Of a stretch of 64,000 nucleotides of DNA, positions 19,155 through 27,986 are shown piece after piece (positions within the stretch are counted from its first letter, which is position 1; each line of letters starts with the position of its first letter). The stretch covers positions 62,001 to 126,000 of the forward strand of contig CAVRWT010000006.1 in NCBI GenBank assembly GCA_963724825.1. The letters are read 5' to 3'. The stretch comes from JALYNX01 sp963724825 (GTDB taxonomy: Bacteria > Actinomycetota > Acidimicrobiia > Spongiisociales > ZC4RG35). The notes below the pieces were generated by a model. It ran no database searches and was not told the DNA's origin. It saw only the letters and a program-made list of their open reading frames with translations. The position numbers and the translations under genes were made by a program.

Positions 19155-19205
19155 CGTAATTGGGACCTGCAGGGCTCATATCCGAACCTGGAGGTCCCAA
19201 TTACG
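19155..19205. terminator. Bidirectional hairpin terminator between convergent genes
   Basis: Two 19-base arms, 19155-19173 and 19187-19205, pair with a single mismatch around a 13-base loop. The outer 14 bp (CGTAATTGGGACCT against its complement) are perfect. It lies between the small secreted protein on the plus strand and the SMP-30 gene on the minus strand, and its right arm includes the SMP-30 stop codon, so it can end transcripts from both sides. Confidence 0.8.
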
Positions 19206-20105
19206 CCCGAGGGGCTCCGGTGGTCCTGGTGCGGACCCGGTACAGCGATGTGGTGGCGGTCATGAAGAGGTCGGTCCCGTCCGGACCGCCAAAGGCGCAA
19301 TTGCTGGTCACCTCGGGAATCGGGATCTTCCCGATGCGCCGGCCTTCCGGGGTGAGGACATGGATCCCATCCCCGGCGCTGGTGAACACATGGTCGGTCC
19401 GGTTCACGCGGAACCCGTCGGCAAGCCCGGGAGTGATCTCAGCGAACACCCGGGGATTGCGCAATTGGATGCCGTTCTCGACGTCGAACGCCATGATGTG
19501 CTTGCTCCCGGCCGGGTCCATGCCCCCGATGGTGTCCGATATATATAGGACAGACTCGTCCACGGAGAACGCCAGCCCATTGGGATGGCCCATGAGGTCG
19601 GTGACGATGGACGTATCACCGGTGGCAGGGTCGAATCGGAACACATAGCAACCGGCCAGTTCGGGGTCTGCGGCATGTCCTTCCTCGTTGTTGATGATCC
19701 CATAGGGCGGATCGCTGAACCAGATCGTCCCATCGGACTTGACGACCACGTCGTTTGGGGAGTTCAGCCTCGATCCTCGATAGGTGGAAACAAGAGGCGT
19801 GATCGTGCCGTCGTGCTCGACCCGCTCGATGCGTCGATGGCCCTGGGAGCAAACCACCTCTCGCCCTCGAGATCCAGCGTTCTGCCATTGGTGAACTCGA
19901 CATCCGTTCGCTCGACCTCGACGCCGTGGCTCTCGGTCCAGCGCATGACGCGATTTCTCCGAACGTCGCTCCAGACGACCGCCTGGCGGCGAGGCAACCA
20001 CGCCGGTCCCTCTGCCCAAACACAGTCACCCCCGAGGCGCTCGACGACCGCGGCAGGATCGATGAGTTTCTCGAACGACCGGTCCTCGATGATTGGAGTC
20101 GACAT
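19201..20105 (-). CDS. SMP-30/gluconolactonase-like sugar lactone hydrolase (frame broken near 19863)
   Basis: The upstream frame gives LGGDCVWAEGPAWLPRRQAV and FTNGRTLDLEGERW, the start of an SMP-30 beta-propeller with its metal-binding glutamate (EGP). The downstream frame gives RRIERVEHDGTITPLV, RLNSPNDVVVKSDGTIWFSD (NDV and D metal/substrate residues), HPNGLAFSVDESVLYISDT and ADGFRVN. One missing base at 19861-19865 rejoins them. Total about 300 residues, the family norm. ATG 20105 is only 25 bp from the divergent LLM gene. Likely role is hydrolysis of a sugar lactone such as a xylono- or gluconolactone; specificity is inferred only from family and context. Confidence 0.8.
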
Positions 20106-20130
20106 GGTCACTTTATCCTGGCAGGCCCGA

Positions 20131-20958
20131 ATGGATGGATGGCCATTGAAGAAGGTTCGAATCGGAGCCCAATTGCACCCCCAGCAGGGCGCGTATGAGG
20201 GTCTGCGCTCTGCGGTGACCACAGCCGAGGAGCTCGGGTTCGACCTCGTCTACAACTGGGATCACTTCTTTCCCCTGTACGGAGAGGCTGATGGGGCCCA
20301 TTTCGAATGTTGGACAATGCTCGCCGCCTGGGCAGAGCAGACCACTTCGATCGAGATCGGCGCTCTCGTCACTTGCAACTCCTACCGCAACCCGGACCTC
20401 CTCGCCGATATGGCGCGGACCGTCGACCACATCTCCGGAGGGCGCCTGGTCTTTGGGATCGGTGCTGGCTGGTTCCGACGCGACTACTCCGAATATGGCT
20501 TCGAGTTCGGCCGGGCGGGTTCCCGGCTTGACGCCCTGGCGGTGGCCCTGCCCCGGATCAAGGCGCGGTGGGCGAAGCTGAATCCGCCGCCGACTCGACG
20601 GCTCCCGATCCTCATCGGAGGCACCGGTGAGCGTAAGACCCTTCGCATGGTGGCCGAGCACGCCGACGGGTGGCACGCCGGGTTTCCCGAGCACCCGTCT
20701 GAACTGGAGCCCAAGGTGGCGGCCTTGCTCGCGTGGTGTGATCGGATCGACCGCGATCCCGGCGAGATCGAGTGGGGGATTGGCCTCGAACCCGAAGACA
20801 AGGATCGGGTCCTTGCCGAGGACGCCGAGACCTACCTCGAGATGGGGTTCACCCAATTCACCCTGGGCTACAACGGGCCGCGATGGAGCGTGGATGACGG
20901 CGTCGATTGGCTGGCGTGGCGGGATGAGAAGAACGGACTGCCAGTCGACATCGATTGA
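20131..20958 (+). CDS. LLM-class (F420-type) flavin-dependent oxidoreductase
   Basis: This protein of about 275 residues has the luciferase-like monooxygenase barrel: VRIGAQLHPQQGAYEGLR at the start, FDLVYNWDHFFPLYGE, the ALVTCNSYRNPDLLADM motif, GGRLVFGIGAGWFRRDY, PILIGGTGERKTLRMVAEHADGW. This is typical of actinobacterial F420-dependent TIGR03560-like members. ATG 20131 is preferred; TTG 20146 (LKKVRIG) is possible and ATG 20104 would overlap the divergent SMP-30 start. Substrate unknown. Confidence 0.85.
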   Translation: MDGWPLKKVRIGAQLHPQQGAYEGLRSAVTTAEELGFDLVYNWDHFFPLYGEADGAHFECWTMLAAWAEQTTSIEIGALVTCNSYRNPDLLADMARTVDHISGGRLVFGIGAGWFRRDYSEYGFEFGRAGSRLDALAVALPRIKARWAKLNPPPTRRLPILIGGTGERKTLRMVAEHADGWHAGFPEHPSELEPKVAALLAWCDRIDRDPGEIEWGIGLEPEDKDRVLAEDAETYLEMGFTQFTLGYNGPRWSVDDGVDWLAWRDEKNGLPVDID

Positions 20959-20998
20959 GGCGCGTATAACCGTCATTGAGGCCAGACAAGGTCATGAA

Positions 20999-21011
20999 CA
21001 GTGTCACTGAT
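20999..21011 (+). promoter_or_regulatory. Possible operator CAGTGTCACTGAT upstream of the dpp-like operon
   Basis: CAGTGTCACTG is an 11-bp palindrome about 160 bp before the binding-protein gene. It shares AGTGTCACTGAT with the motif at 46187-46204. It may be a weaker member of that motif family or a coincidence; it lacks the TGTGT part. Confidence 0.35.
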
Positions 21012-21172
21012 AGTGGTTTCCTGACGTGCCGTACTCGCTCACCTTGGGGTACACTCGAAAGCCTGCGGCGAGTTCCTGGGAAGACCTCAGTGATCTGCGC
21101 TGCGGTGCGGCCGAACGGTCGCCAGCAAAAGTCGGGCACCGCCCGACTCAGTTGAAAGCAGGAAGGAAATCA

Positions 21173-22900
21173 ATGAAGAGAATGAGCAATCGTCCGCGAT
21201 GGCTCCTCCTGTTGTTCGTCTTCGCACTGGTCGTAGCGGCCTGTGCCGGAGACACCGAGAGCACCACGACAACTGCTGCTCCGGCGGAGACAACAACGAC
21301 GGCCGCGCAGGCGACCACCTCTACGGCGGCGGCGCCAACGTCGGCGATGACCATCACCTACGACATCAACCCTGATGCGGTATGGAGCGATGGCACACCG
21401 ATTACGACTGCCGACTTTGCCTGTACGTGGACAGCGACGCTCAACACACCTGGGTCACTTTCGACCGTCGGATACGACCAGATCACTTCGGTCGCAGCAG
21501 GCTCGAGTGACAAGCAGGTAGTGGTCGAGTTCGCGACCGTATACGCCCCCTACAAGAACCTGTTCAACCCGCTGATCCCAGCCCACGTCGTCACCGACCC
21601 GACATGTATGGACGTGTCCGGTGACTTCTTGGACGGTTACGGGGTGTCGGGGCGCGCATGGCAGATGGAGTCATGGAGCCTGGATCAGGCGATCTTGACG
21701 CCCAACCCGGCCTACTGGGGCGATGACAAGCCAGTCGCAACCCGTCTGGTGCAGGTCCCGAGAACAGAAGATGGCGGCATCGCGGCGCTTGGAGCCGGTG
21801 AAGTCGACTTCATCTTCCCGCAGGCGTTCGCCGGCATCACCGATGCCCTGGCCGCAGACAACATCAAGTTCGTGCCTGGCTATGGCACCAACTACGAGGG
21901 TCTGTATTTCCAGCAGGGCGAAGTGCGGAATGGTCCGTTTGCCGACGACGACTTCCGGGCAGCGTTCTCGATGTCCATCGACCGTGAGCTGATCCTGGCC
22001 AACATCTACGACCCGATCTTCCCCGGCGCCCCACTGCTTCAGTGTGGTCTCTGGGTGCCGACCGTGGGCCCGTGGTGCCAGAACGACCAGTTCACCGACA
22101 GCTACGACCCGGAGGGCGCAGCTGCGCTGCTCGAGGGTGCTGGCTGGGTGAAGGACGACAGTGGCATGTGGGCCAAGGACGGCGTCGTTCCCGAGATCAA
22201 GTGGATGATCAACACGCCGAACCCACGTCGTGAGGCCACCCAGGCTCTCATGATCCCCGAGTTGGCTGCTGCGGGTTTCAACGTTGTCGCTGACAACGGT
22301 GACGCCGCGGCCGTGTTCCAGCAGCGTTTGCCTGCCGGTGACTACGACCTAGGGATGTACATCAACACCGCGTCTCCCGACCCGAGCGTGACGGGCATCA
22401 TGTCCTGTGACGCGGTCCCGAGCGAGGAGAATGGAAACCAGGGTCAGAACTCTGTGTTCTGGTGCAATGAGGACGCAAGCGCCATCATGGCCGAGTCCGA
22501 CACGACGATCGACGAGACTGCCCGTGCCGACCTGATTCATCAGATCGGTCAGGCCCTCGTGGATGATCACGTGATGTTGCCCCTGTTCCAGTTCCCGAAC
22601 GTCGCCGCATGGCGGACCGACCGGCTGGAAGGCGATGCCCCCGGGGCAGATGCCTCCAACTACCGGGCGTACAACAACAGCTCTCAGCTGTGGACACCTC
22701 TGGCCAGTGACGAGATCATCGTCGGCGCCGAGCAGTGGCCCGAGTGCTTGAACCCGATCACGGAATGCGCCAACTCATCGTGGATGGTCTGGACCGCTGC
22801 GTTCCCCGTGCTCCCTGGTGTCTATGACACCACAGCTGACGGAGACTTCGTGGTGACCAACCTGATGGCAAGCGATCCCGTCGTGACGGTCAACGAGTAA
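21173..22900 (+). CDS. Family 5 solute-binding lipoprotein with apparently permuted domain order
   Basis: This 575-residue peptide/opine-type binding protein begins with a lipoprotein signal (ALVVAACAG) and a Thr/Ala-rich tether. It then starts abruptly at TITYDINPDAVWSDGTPITT, a segment that in SBP family 5 proteins normally lies about 60-100 residues into the mature protein. The segment that normally comes first (DEIIVGAEQWPECLNPITEC through LMASDPVVTVNE) is instead at the very C-terminus. The middle is standard (SMSIDRELILANIYDPIFPG; ACWN-type ligand lobe). N- and C-terminal strands are adjacent in this fold, so a circular permutation could be structurally tolerated. ATG 21173 has AGGAAGGAAA upstream. 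It is the binding component for the dppBCDF-like genes downstream. Confidence 0.85.
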   Translation: MKRMSNRPRWLLLLFVFALVVAACAGDTESTTTTAAPAETTTTAAQATTSTAAAPTSAMTITYDINPDAVWSDGTPITTADFACTWTATLNTPGSLSTVGYDQITSVAAGSSDKQVVVEFATVYAPYKNLFNPLIPAHVVTDPTCMDVSGDFLDGYGVSGRAWQMESWSLDQAILTPNPAYWGDDKPVATRLVQVPRTEDGGIAALGAGEVDFIFPQAFAGITDALAADNIKFVPGYGTNYEGLYFQQGEVRNGPFADDDFRAAFSMSIDRELILANIYDPIFPGAPLLQCGLWVPTVGPWCQNDQFTDSYDPEGAAALLEGAGWVKDDSGMWAKDGVVPEIKWMINTPNPRREATQALMIPELAAAGFNVVADNGDAAAVFQQRLPAGDYDLGMYINTASPDPSVTGIMSCDAVPSEENGNQGQNSVFWCNEDASAIMAESDTTIDETARADLIHQIGQALVDDHVMLPLFQFPNVAAWRTDRLEGDAPGADASNYRAYNNSSQLWTPLASDEIIVGAEQWPECLNPITECANSSWMVWTAAFPVLPGVYDTTADGDFVVTNLMASDPVVTVNE

Positions 22901-22912
22901 CCAACTAGCTTG

Positions 22913-22944
22913 TTTGGGGTGCCCGCTAACGTGGGCACCCCAAA
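22913..22944 (+). terminator. 12-bp perfect hairpin between binding protein and permease genes
   Basis: TTTGGGGTGCCC pairs perfectly with GGGCACCCCAAA around an eight-base loop, 12 bp after the stop of the binding-protein gene. It is placed like the xylF-xylH hairpin and probably gives partial termination or 3'-end protection, keeping binding-protein expression above permease expression. Confidence 0.8.
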
Positions 22945-22977
22945 CCCGTAGTCATAACAATCGGAGGGACGAGGAAG

Positions 22978-23959
22978 ATGACAAGGTTCATCGCCCTTAG
23001 GGCCATGTGGGCCATCCCTGTGCTTCTCATCGTCACATTTCTGACGTTCTGGGCGGTCAAATCGGCGACAGATCCGGTCGCCAGCTACACCCGGATCAAT
23101 ACTCGAGCCACACCCGAGATGATCGAGGAGTACAAGGTCAAGCACGGCCTCGTCGGCTCCACTCCCGAGCAATACGTCCGCTGGCTCAAGAATTTCGTCA
23201 CCTTGGAATGGGGTAACTCGATCAAGGGGAATCGGCCGGTGTGGCCCGACCTCAAGGCGGCCATGGTTAACAGCCTGATCCTCGGCGTGACCGCAAGCTT
23301 CGTCGGGATCACCGTTGGGCTCGGTATCGGCATCTTGTCGGCGCTACGTCAGTATTCGAAGTTCGACACCGCCGCGACCGGCGCCGCCTTCGTCGGGATT
23401 TCGATCCCGCCGTTTGTCTCGGCGGTGCTGCTTCAGGTGTTCTTTGCGATCATGATCACGGAATGGCTCGGTCTCGATAAGCCGTTCTTACCCGTGGCCG
23501 GGGTGTACCCACCCGGCCAGGTCGGCTTCGACCTCGGGCTCACGGATCCAGCACATGATCCTCCCGGTCACGGTCGTCGCCATCCAGATCATCGCCGTGT
23601 ACAGCCGGTACATGCGGGCCTCACTGCTCGACGTCAAAGAAGCCGACTACATGCGAACCGCTCGGGCCAAGGGAATCTCCGAGCGCAAAGTGATCACTCA
23701 TCACGCCCTGCGCAATGCCATGATCCCCGTTGTGACGGTGGCCGCCATCGACATCGGGGCGATCATCGGCGGTCTGATCATCACCGAGCGCATCTTCGAA
23801 CTTCACGGCACCGGCGACTACCTGCTCACTGCCCTGGGCAATGGAGACTTCCCCCAGATCATGCCTTTGATGTTCATCATCGTGAGCTCGGTGATCATCT
23901 TCAACTTGATCGCTGATGTTGCCTATGCCTGGCTCGACCCGAGGATCCGCCTTGGTTGA
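22978..23959 (+). CDS. dppB: Dpp/Opp-type ABC permease, first subunit (frame broken near 23541)
   Basis: The N-terminal frame encodes the DppB-type membrane anchor and core up to the VYPPGQVGFDLGL region. The next frame continues MILPVTVVAIQIIAVYSRYM, the EAA loop (RTARAKGISERKVITHHALR) and the C-terminus YAWLDPRIRLG. Removing one A at about 23541 gives GLRIQHMILPV, exactly aligned with the intact paralogue at 4032-5012. ATG 22978 has GGAGGGA upstream. The stop overlaps the dppC start by 8 bp. I read this as one permease of about 326 residues. Confidence 0.88.
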
Positions 23960-24944
23960 CGTCGCTTCCCCGCGGCCCGACACGGTTGTCGTGCCGGAAC
24001 TGGACGAGCTCGAAGGCATACCCGTAGTTTCTAAGTCTCCGCGGCAACTGGCTCTGCGCCGCTATCGCCACCATCGGGCGGCGATGCTCTCCAGTGTCAT
24101 CTTGCTCATCATCACACTGGCGTGCGTCTTCGCCACCTGGGTCGCTCCGTACGGTGAGAACGAGGCGATCAAGTCCACCGACGGCGGGCTTCGTAACGAG
24201 ATTCTGGTCCCACCGAACTCCCAGTTCTGGTTCGGGACCGACTCCATCGGCCGCGACCTGTACTCACGGGTGCTCTACGGAGGGAGAGTCTCGCTTTTCG
24301 TCGGTATCGCCAGCGCCATCTCTGCTGGGATCATCGGCACCGCGGTCGGCTCCTTTGCCGGCTTCCGGGGAGGGAGGATCGACAACGCGTTGATGCGATT
24401 CACCGACCTCTTCATCGGGCTCCCGTTGTTGGTGATACTGATCATCATGCGGCTGCTGCCCGAGAAACAGCCGTGGGCCGCAACGGTGCTAGGTGAACCT
24501 GGATCGAAACGGTTGATGGTGACCTTGATCACACTTGTGTCTTGGACCGCCACCGCTCGAATTGTCCGTGGCGTCGTGTTGAGCCTGAAGGAGAAGGAAT
24601 TCGTGGAAGCCGCGAGGGCGGTGGGCGCCAGTGACCGACGGATCATCACCAAGCACTTGGTTCCCAACACCATCGGCCCCATCGTTGTCTCGATGACCTT
24701 CATCGTCGCGGGTGCCATCGCCCTCGAATCGACGTTGTCTTTCTTCGGATTCGGATTGGATCCGACCCAGTCTTCGTGGGGAAACCTTCTCGCCGACGCC
24801 GGGACCTCGGTGATCACCGGCAAATGGTGGCTTGTCTTCTTCCCAGCCATGGTGCTGTTGATCACGATCCTCTGCATCAACTTCATGGGTGACGGGCTCC
24901 GTGATGCGCTAGACCCGAAGCAGGAGCAAAGGACCACTGGGTGA
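23952..24944 (+). CDS. dppC: Dpp/Opp-type ABC permease, second subunit
   Basis: This protein of about 330 residues has an N-terminal cytoplasmic stretch, a DppC-type anchor helix (AAMLSSVILLIITLACVFATW), the FGTDSIGRDLYSRVLYGGRVSL motif, and the EAA loop (AARAVGASDRRIITKHLVPNT). It ends in the usual INFMGDGLRDALDPK. TTG 23952 overlaps the dppB stop; an upstream extension to 23916 would be out of step with family starts. It pairs with DppB to form the channel. Confidence 0.9.
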   Translation: MVDVASPRPDTVVVPELDELEGIPVVSKSPRQLALRRYRHHRAAMLSSVILLIITLACVFATWVAPYGENEAIKSTDGGLRNEILVPPNSQFWFGTDSIGRDLYSRVLYGGRVSLFVGIASAISAGIIGTAVGSFAGFRGGRIDNALMRFTDLFIGLPLLVILIIMRLLPEKQPWAATVLGEPGSKRLMVTLITLVSWTATARIVRGVVLSLKEKEFVEAARAVGASDRRIITKHLVPNTIGPIVVSMTFIVAGAIALESTLSFFGFGLDPTQSSWGNLLADAGTSVITGKWWLVFFPAMVLLITILCINFMGDGLRDALDPKQEQRTTG

Positions 24945-25918
24945 CCCAGTCGGTCCTCTCGGTCCGCGACCTATACGTATCATTCCCCACACAAGAGGGT
25001 TTGGTGCAAGCGGTTCGCGGGGTCAGCTTCGACATCGCCGAGCACGAGCTTCTCGGGGTGGTGGGGGAGTCTGGCTCCGGCAAGTCGGTGACCTTCCTGG
25101 CGGTTATGGGACTTCTCCCCAAATCAGCCATCGTCACCGGCTCCATCCAGGTGGCGGGCCAGGAGCTAGTAGGTCGGCCGGCGGACGAGGTTCGCAAGGT
25201 GCGCGGCAAGCAAGTGGCGATGATCTTCCAGGATCCGCTGACGGCCCTCAACCCGGTTCATCGAGTGGGTGCCCAGGTTGTCGAGATGATCCTTGCCCAT
25301 CAAGATATCTCAGATGACGAGGCGGATTCCAAGGCGGTGGAGCTCCTAGACCTGGTTGGGATCCCGCAGCCCGATGTGCGAGCGCGGCAGTTCCCCCACG
25401 AGTTCTCCGGAGGGATGCGACAGCGAGCGGTGATCGCGATGGCCATCGCCAACTCGCCGGAGATCTTGATCGCAGACGAGCCGACAACCGCCCTCGACAC
25501 GACAGTTCAAGCTCAAATCCTCGATGTAATCCAGAACGTGCAACACGAGTTGGGTGCCGCGGTGGCATTCATCACCCACGACCTGGGCGTGGTCGCACGT
25601 ATCGCCGACCGGGTCCAGGTGATGTATGCGGGTCGTGTTACCGAGCGCGGCGAGGCGCACGACATTTTTCTCCGCCCAACCCATCCCTACACCCGGGGGC
25701 TTCTCACCTCTCTGCCGGATGCAAACATCGACCGACTCATTCCCATCCCCGGGGCGCCACCGAACATGATGCGGCCCCCGAGCGGGTGCGCCTTCCGCAT
25801 CCGTTGCCCCTATGCCCTGGATGTCTGCGCCGGCGAGATTCCCGACCTCCGGCCCTTCGGGTCGATTGAGACCGCATGTATCAGGGTCGAAGAGATTGCC
25901 GCGGAGGTGAGTGCTTGA
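24941..25918 (+). CDS. dppD: Peptide-type ABC transporter ATPase D
   Basis: This 325-residue ATPase has Walker A GESGSGKSV, Q-loop IFQDPLTALNP, signature FSGGMRQR, Walker B ILIADEPTTALD and H-loop FITHDLG. The C-terminal oligopeptide-transporter extension includes a cysteine-bearing FRIRCPYALDVC segment, which in DppD/OppD relatives can bind an iron-sulfur cluster. The GTG start overlaps dppC by 4 bp (GTGA). It works with DppF as a heterodimer. Confidence 0.92.
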   Translation: MTQSVLSVRDLYVSFPTQEGLVQAVRGVSFDIAEHELLGVVGESGSGKSVTFLAVMGLLPKSAIVTGSIQVAGQELVGRPADEVRKVRGKQVAMIFQDPLTALNPVHRVGAQVVEMILAHQDISDDEADSKAVELLDLVGIPQPDVRARQFPHEFSGGMRQRAVIAMAIANSPEILIADEPTTALDTTVQAQILDVIQNVQHELGAAVAFITHDLGVVARIADRVQVMYAGRVTERGEAHDIFLRPTHPYTRGLLTSLPDANIDRLIPIPGAPPNMMRPPSGCAFRIRCPYALDVCAGEIPDLRPFGSIETACIRVEEIAAEVSA

Positions 25919-26955
25919 GCGAGCCCCTGCTCGAGGTGACCGATCTCTTCAAGCTCTTCGAGGTCCGACAGAGCGTCGGGACCAAAGTCATCAAGCAAAC
26001 GGTCCACGCAGTTTCCGGTGTCTCTTTCAGCCTGCAACCGGGAGAGACCCTCGGGCTGGTAGGTGAATCCGGATCGGGCAAATCGACGGTGGGTCGATGC
26101 ATCCTCCGCCTGCTCGAGCCGACCTCCGGGTCGGTTCGGTTTCGCGGCCAGGAGATAACCACCCTCGGTCGTGAAGAGATACGCGAGCTCCGTTCCGAGA
26201 TGCAGATCGTCTTCCAGGATCCGTACGCCTCGCTCGACCCCAGGATGACCATCGGCGCCGCAATCGCCGAGCCCTTGGAAGTGCACAAAGTTCCCGGAGA
26301 CCATCGGGCGATCGTCGGCGAGCTGCTCGAGTTGGTCGGTTTGTCGCCCGATCACGCTACGAGATTCCCCCACGAGTTCTCTGGTGGTCAAAGGCAGCGA
26401 ATCGGGATCGCCAGAGCCCTCAGCCTGCGCCCGTCGTTGCTAATCCTCGACGAGCCGGTGTCGGCTCTCGATGTGTCTATCCAGGCAGGGATCCTCAACC
26501 TCCTCGAGGACCTGCAGAACGAGCTCAGCCTGTCGTACCTCTTCATTGCCCATGACCTTTCGGTGGTGAGGCACATCAGCGATCGAATCGCGGTGATGTA
26601 CCTGGGCAAGCTCATGGAGGTTGGCGACCGCAAGGAGGTGTACGACCGCTCGATACATCCCTACACCCAGTCCTTGCTCTCGGCAGTCCCGATCCCTGAT
26701 CCCACCATCGAGCGCTCCCGACATCGAATCGTCCTCGCCGGTGATCTGCCGAGCCCGGTCAACCCGCCTTCGGGTTGTGTCTTCCGCACCCGGTGCCCGA
26801 TCGCATTCGATCTCTGCGCCGAGGAAGTTCCCGAGTTGCGAGCCCACTCCAAGGAGCATCTCGCCGCCTGCCACGCCCCGCTCCTCCCCGGTCAGTCCCT
26901 GGCCGATGTGGTGGCGTCGCGGACGCCGGTCCCCAGCACTGTCGCCGACGAGTAG
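25915..26955 (+). CDS. dppF: Peptide-type ABC transporter ATPase F
   Basis: This protein of about 346 residues has Walker A GESGSGKSTVG, Q-loop FQDPYASLDP, signature FSGGQRQR, Walker B LLILDEPVSALD and H-loop FIAHDLSVV. The C-terminal extension again contains a Cys motif (FRTRCPIAFDLC). The TTG at 25915 overlaps the dppD stop as TTGA. It completes a full binding protein/DppBCDF set at 21173-26955. The solute is not determinable; family 5 systems import peptides, opines, glycosides or nickel. Confidence 0.92.
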   Translation: MSEPLLEVTDLFKLFEVRQSVGTKVIKQTVHAVSGVSFSLQPGETLGLVGESGSGKSTVGRCILRLLEPTSGSVRFRGQEITTLGREEIRELRSEMQIVFQDPYASLDPRMTIGAAIAEPLEVHKVPGDHRAIVGELLELVGLSPDHATRFPHEFSGGQRQRIGIARALSLRPSLLILDEPVSALDVSIQAGILNLLEDLQNELSLSYLFIAHDLSVVRHISDRIAVMYLGKLMEVGDRKEVYDRSIHPYTQSLLSAVPIPDPTIERSRHRIVLAGDLPSPVNPPSGCVFRTRCPIAFDLCAEEVPELRAHSKEHLAACHAPLLPGQSLADVVASRTPVPSTVADE

Positions 26956-27986
26956 TCAGCGGGCGTAGAACCGGTACTCGGTCGTTTGACGGTAGGTGCT
27001 GCCCGGGTCGAGAAGCACGCTCGGGTACTCAGGATGATGAGGCGAGTCCGGGAAGTGCTGTGCCTCCAGGCAGATTCCGCCCCTCGTCGGGTAGACGGAC
27101 CCTCCCTTTCCAGTGGTGGGAGGCATGTGCCCGGCCGAATAGACCTGCACCGCGGGCTCGGTGGTGTGGAGCTCCATGACCAGCCCGTTGGCCGGATTTT
27201 CCAGAACGGCGGCCCGGCGCAATGTGCCGTCCCACTCCGCGAGCACCAGGTTGTGGTCGAGTCCCTTCGTGGGCCCTTCAGCAAAGAGGGCCGCTCGAGG
27301 ACCGACCTCAGCGGGCGACCGAAAGTCGAGTGGTGTCCGGTCAACGGCCTGAAGCGGGCCGAACGGGATGAGCCATTCATCGATGGGCGTGTAGCGATCG
27401 GCAAAGACCGTGAGAAGGTGGTCGTCCACGGTTTGCCCGCTGTCGCTTCCGGCGAGGTTCCAGTACGTGTGGTGGACGAGGTTGACCGGCGTTCGCCGAT
27501 CGGTGACGGCCTGAAAGTCGATGCGCAGCCCTCCGTCCTCGGTCAGTGTGTAGGTCACGCCGACTTCGAGGTTTCCCGGGTAGCCCTCCTCGAGGTCGGG
27601 GCTGACCCGGGAGAAGGTGACGGATGCACCCTCGTCGCCTATTTCGCCGGCCTGCCAGAGCACCCGATCGAAGCTGAGCTCAGGTCCTCCGTGCAGGTGA
27701 TTGGGCCCGTCGTTCGCCGCGAGGACATGCTCGACACCGTCGAGGGTGAAGCTGGCATGGGCCGTTCGATTGGCCACCCGGCCGACCGTGGCTCCGAAGT
27801 AGAGGTTCTTGTGGTCCTCGTAGTTGGCGATGGTGTCGAAGCCGAGCGCAACGTCCACTGATCCGCCCTTGCCATCGGGGACAAACAGCCTGGTCAGCCT
27901 GGCCCCGTAGATCGTCAGCTCGGCGCGGAGCCCGCTCGGGCCTTTCAGTTGAACCAGTGTGATGGCCCGCTCCTCGCTCAGCTCAT
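26956..27986 (-). CDS. galM: Aldose 1-epimerase (5-bp duplication just after the start)
   Basis: GalM interconverts alpha and beta anomers of aldoses. GATVGRVANRTAHASFTLDG, GGPELSFDRVLW, LVHHTYWNLAG (catalytic His) and the C-terminal GICLEAQHFPDSPHHPEYPS (catalytic Glu) are all present. The open frame begins only at GTG 27858, but in-frame homologous sequence (ITLVQLKGPSGLRAELTIYG) continues upstream without a start. At 27986 an ATG overlaps the previous stop (ATGA) and is followed by TGAGC twice in tandem (27985-27976). Deleting one copy gives MSEERAITLVQLKG in frame, the expected start. The duplication is either a genuine slippage mutation or an assembly error. Confidence 0.85.
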
